Shown here: piece after piece, positions 9,986 to 11,250 of the stretch
Layout: every line of letters starts with the position of its first letter
Position numbering within the stretch: position 1 is the stretch's first letter
Assembly: GCA_002839205.1 (NCBI GenBank)
Contig: PGXP01000027.1
Span: forward strand, 1 to 11,250
Length of the DNA: 11,250 nt
Source of the DNA: Spirochaetae bacterium HGW-Spirochaetae-9
Lineage (GTDB): Bacteria; Spirochaetota; Spirochaetia; Treponematales; Rectinemataceae
Direction of reading: 5' to 3'
Made by a program: the position numbers and the translations under genes
The notes under the pieces: model-generated
What the model saw: only the letters and a program-made list of their open reading frames with translations
Told to the model about the DNA's origin: nothing
Databases searched by the model: none

Positions 9986-10693
9986 TTAAAGCTCTCCCAG
10001 GCTAAGAACACGGCCACAGCATTGGGTGAAGGCAAGGCCCGAACCGCAGCCGCAGCGGCCTTGGGCTTGATCGTTGCCTTGTTGGTGTGCGCCGAAAACC
10101 TTGCCTTTGGTGCGACCAATACTCGTCCTTATCATGGAGCTGGCGATTCCAGGGCTGGATCCGAAGTCGAAACGAGGGAAGCTGGGCTTTATCTTACGGA
10201 AAAGAATAAGTTTTTCACAACTTTCGCGATCGTCGAGGAGAGGGCCTTCGCTGATGCTCTTCCAGGCGTCGAGAAGAATCTTGAAAACGGCGTCGCGCTC
10301 CTGGAAGGAGTCGAATCGCTTGCGGGATTTTCTGGAAAGGTAGGATGCGAGCTGCAGGTTCATGAAAGCATAAAAATCGTCGAGCGCTGCGGTTGGCTGG
10401 CGGATCATGCCATAATCGTTGATTCTGCGGAGGTAGGCGCTGCGGGCATAGCCGCGTCGACGAAGCTTCTGGGCCGATGCCAGGCTCTTGATTGCCAAGT
10501 CGCGTCTGTCGAGCCTCAGCAAGGCGACAGAAAGCCAATAGAGGGCTTTCGAAAGCTCTTCAGGGCAGGCGGGGGGTATGGAATTCACGGCGAGCCTCAG
10601 GGTTTCAAGGGCTTGATCGGGCCTGTGGCTCGCCAACTGCTTTAGGCCCATGCGCAGGAGATGGGCGCTTTGATGTTTTTCTTGTCTATCCAT
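9986..10693 (-). CDS. TPR and SEC-C motif protein of unknown function
   Basis: 235 residues, probably cytoplasmic (no signal peptide or membrane segment seen). The N-terminal third (about 8-78) is helical and looks like two tetratricopeptide-type repeats (SAHLLRMGLKQLASHRPDQALETLRLAV and KALYWLSVALLRLDRRDLAIKSL... patterns). The middle is basic, and the C-terminus ends in a SEC-C zinc motif, C214-x-C216-x8-C225-C226. SEC-C motifs occur at the end of SecA, where they bind zinc and SecB, and on many proteins of unknown role; TPRs mediate protein binding. Function is therefore unknown. The start at 10693 is preferred over an ATG at 10726 because a good promoter overlaps the latter (-10 at 10711-10716); no clear Shine-Dalgarno is seen for either. 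Stop is TAA at 9986-9988. No obvious terminator follows before the sigma gene promoter. Confidence 0.8.
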   Translation of the reverse strand: MDRQEKHQSAHLLRMGLKQLASHRPDQALETLRLAVNSIPPACPEELSKALYWLSVALLRLDRRDLAIKSLASAQKLRRRGYARSAYLRRINDYGMIRQPTAALDDFYAFMNLQLASYLSRKSRKRFDSFQERDAVFKILLDAWKSISEGPLLDDRESCEKLILFRKIKPSFPRFDFGSSPGIASSMIRTSIGRTKGKVFGAHQQGNDQAQGRCGCGSGLAFTQCCGRVLSLGEL

Positions 10694-10710
10694 AGTGTAC
10701 TGCTGGGGAA

Positions 10711-10740
10711 AATATACACAAGCCATGCCCGGTGAGGCAA
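10711..10740 (-). promoter_or_regulatory. Candidate sigma-70 promoter for the SEC-C gene
   Basis: On the minus strand, -35 TTGCCT (10735-10740), an 18-base spacer and -10 TATATT (10711-10716). The predicted start is near 10704, just upstream of the ATG at 10693. It overlaps the alternative ATG at 10726, which argues for the shorter protein. It lies directly after the glycogen debranching gene stop. Confidence 0.5.
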
Positions 10741-10755
10741 GTTTTGGCGCCGCGA

Positions 10756-11250
10756 CTACTGTCGCACTGTCAGCAACACAACGAGAGAGCGGGCGCCGAG
10801 GGTGCAGGATTCCTGGCGTTGAAGGGGTTGGCTGACGAAATTGAGGATGCTGTCGGTCGGCAAGGGCGCGCTTGTATCGATCACCTTGTGCCAGAGAAGG
10901 TCCCGGGGATGCCGCGGTACAGTGAAGGCGATGGAGTGGGCTGAGGCATTGAACATGAGATAGAAGTCGTCGTCGCCGATGGCCGAGTTTTCGGCTGGCG
11001 AACCGTCTATGAGGGCGGCAAGCGTGAGGTTGATCGATGCCCAGTGGGGTGGGCGGCCACTCTCGTCGAACCAGGTGATGTCGGGCAGTTGATTGTCATC
11101 CGTATCGCGTCCTGTATAGAACTCCGGCCTTCTGAATACGGGATGCTTCATCCTGAAGCGGATGAGGGCCGAACAGAAGGCGAGGATGTCGCCATGGAGG
11201 CTTGCTCTCTCCCAGTCGTACCAGCTGGTTTCGTTGTCCTGGCAATAGGC
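10756..11250 (-). CDS. glgX: Glycogen debranching enzyme GlgX-type, 3' end
   Basis: The last 164 codons of a GH13 isoamylase-type enzyme that cleaves alpha-1,6 branches of glycogen or limit dextrin. The visible start, AYCQDNETSWYDWERA, matches the GlgX/TreX/isoamylase segment N-A-Y-C-Q-D-N-E-x-S-W-x-D-W, followed by ALIRFRMKHPVFRRPEFYTG, another family-typical stretch (R-x-x-H-P-V-F-R-R). The C-terminal beta-domain ends at TAG (10756-10758). Catalytic Asp and Glu lie beyond the right edge. Neighbouring genes downstream are not carbohydrate genes, so no pathway cluster is visible here. GlgX versus isoamylase or TreX cannot be separated from this part alone. Confidence 0.87.
   Translation of the reverse strand, partial: AYCQDNETSWYDWERASLHGDILAFCSALIRFRMKHPVFRRPEFYTGRDTDDNQLPDITWFDESGRPPHWASINLTLAALIDGSPAENSAIGDDDFYLMFNASAHSIAFTVPRHPRDLLWHKVIDTSAPLPTDSILNFVSQPLQRQESCTLGARSLVVLLTVRQ

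Noticed and set aside
9890..10645. Plus-strand 251-codon frame opposite the SEC-C gene
   Set aside because: No recognisable motif. The minus-strand frame has TPR-like helices, a SEC-C motif and a promoter, so this is its shadow.
10745..10760. GC-rich GGCGCC palindrome after the glgX stop considered as a terminator
   Set aside because: Short stem without a T-run on the minus strand.

Overview
This window is a replication-origin neighbourhood of a bacterial chromosome, most likely from a spirochaete (Spirochaetota). That assignment is an inference from overall protein character (GyrB with a Trp in its normally basic PLK/PLR motif, a short sigma factor behind a sigma-54 promoter as in Borrelia rpoS). 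No RNA gene or species marker confirms it. Base composition is moderately GC-rich in genes, with sharply AT-rich intergenic regions.

Layout. On the minus strand, dnaN (5' part, running off the left edge) lies downstream of dnaA, separated by a 302-base gap. dnaA is divergent from gyrB-gyrA on the plus strand, across a 462-base gap. Both gaps flanking dnaA carry DnaA boxes, and each holds the same four box sequences. The dnaA-dnaN gap also has a TAA/TAG triplet tract (DnaA-trio-like) next to a perfect DnaA box inside AT-rich DNA, which is the architecture of a basal unwinding system. The dnaA-gyrB gap has an AT-rich inverted-repeat block and divergent promoters. The picture is a bipartite oriC around dnaA.

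After gyrA come a strong two-way terminator and, touching it, a perfect 16-bp parS site (ParB binding), about 4.5 kb from the origin in a convergent intergenic gap.

The right half is entirely on the minus strand: the 3' part of a GlgX-type glycogen debranching enzyme, a TPR/SEC-C protein of unknown function, a short group-2 sigma-70 family factor with a near-perfect sigma-54 (-24/-12) promoter, and a short-chain polyprenyl diphosphate synthase. The sigma gene ends in its own terminator, so it appears to be a single-gene unit. A perfect 8+1+8 palindrome about 100 bp upstream of its predicted start site is placed like an enhancer-binding-protein site.

How it fits together: dnaA, dnaN, gyrB, gyrA, oriC and parS form the initiation, topology and segregation core. 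The genes to the right are accessory; the sigma-54-to-sigma cascade is the most interesting regulatory signal. GyrA and GyrB both carry unusual residues at classic drug-contact positions (Phe82 for E. coli Ser83; Val135 for E. coli Arg136). I saw no mobile element, CRISPR array, tRNA or rRNA, and no clearly novel multi-gene system.
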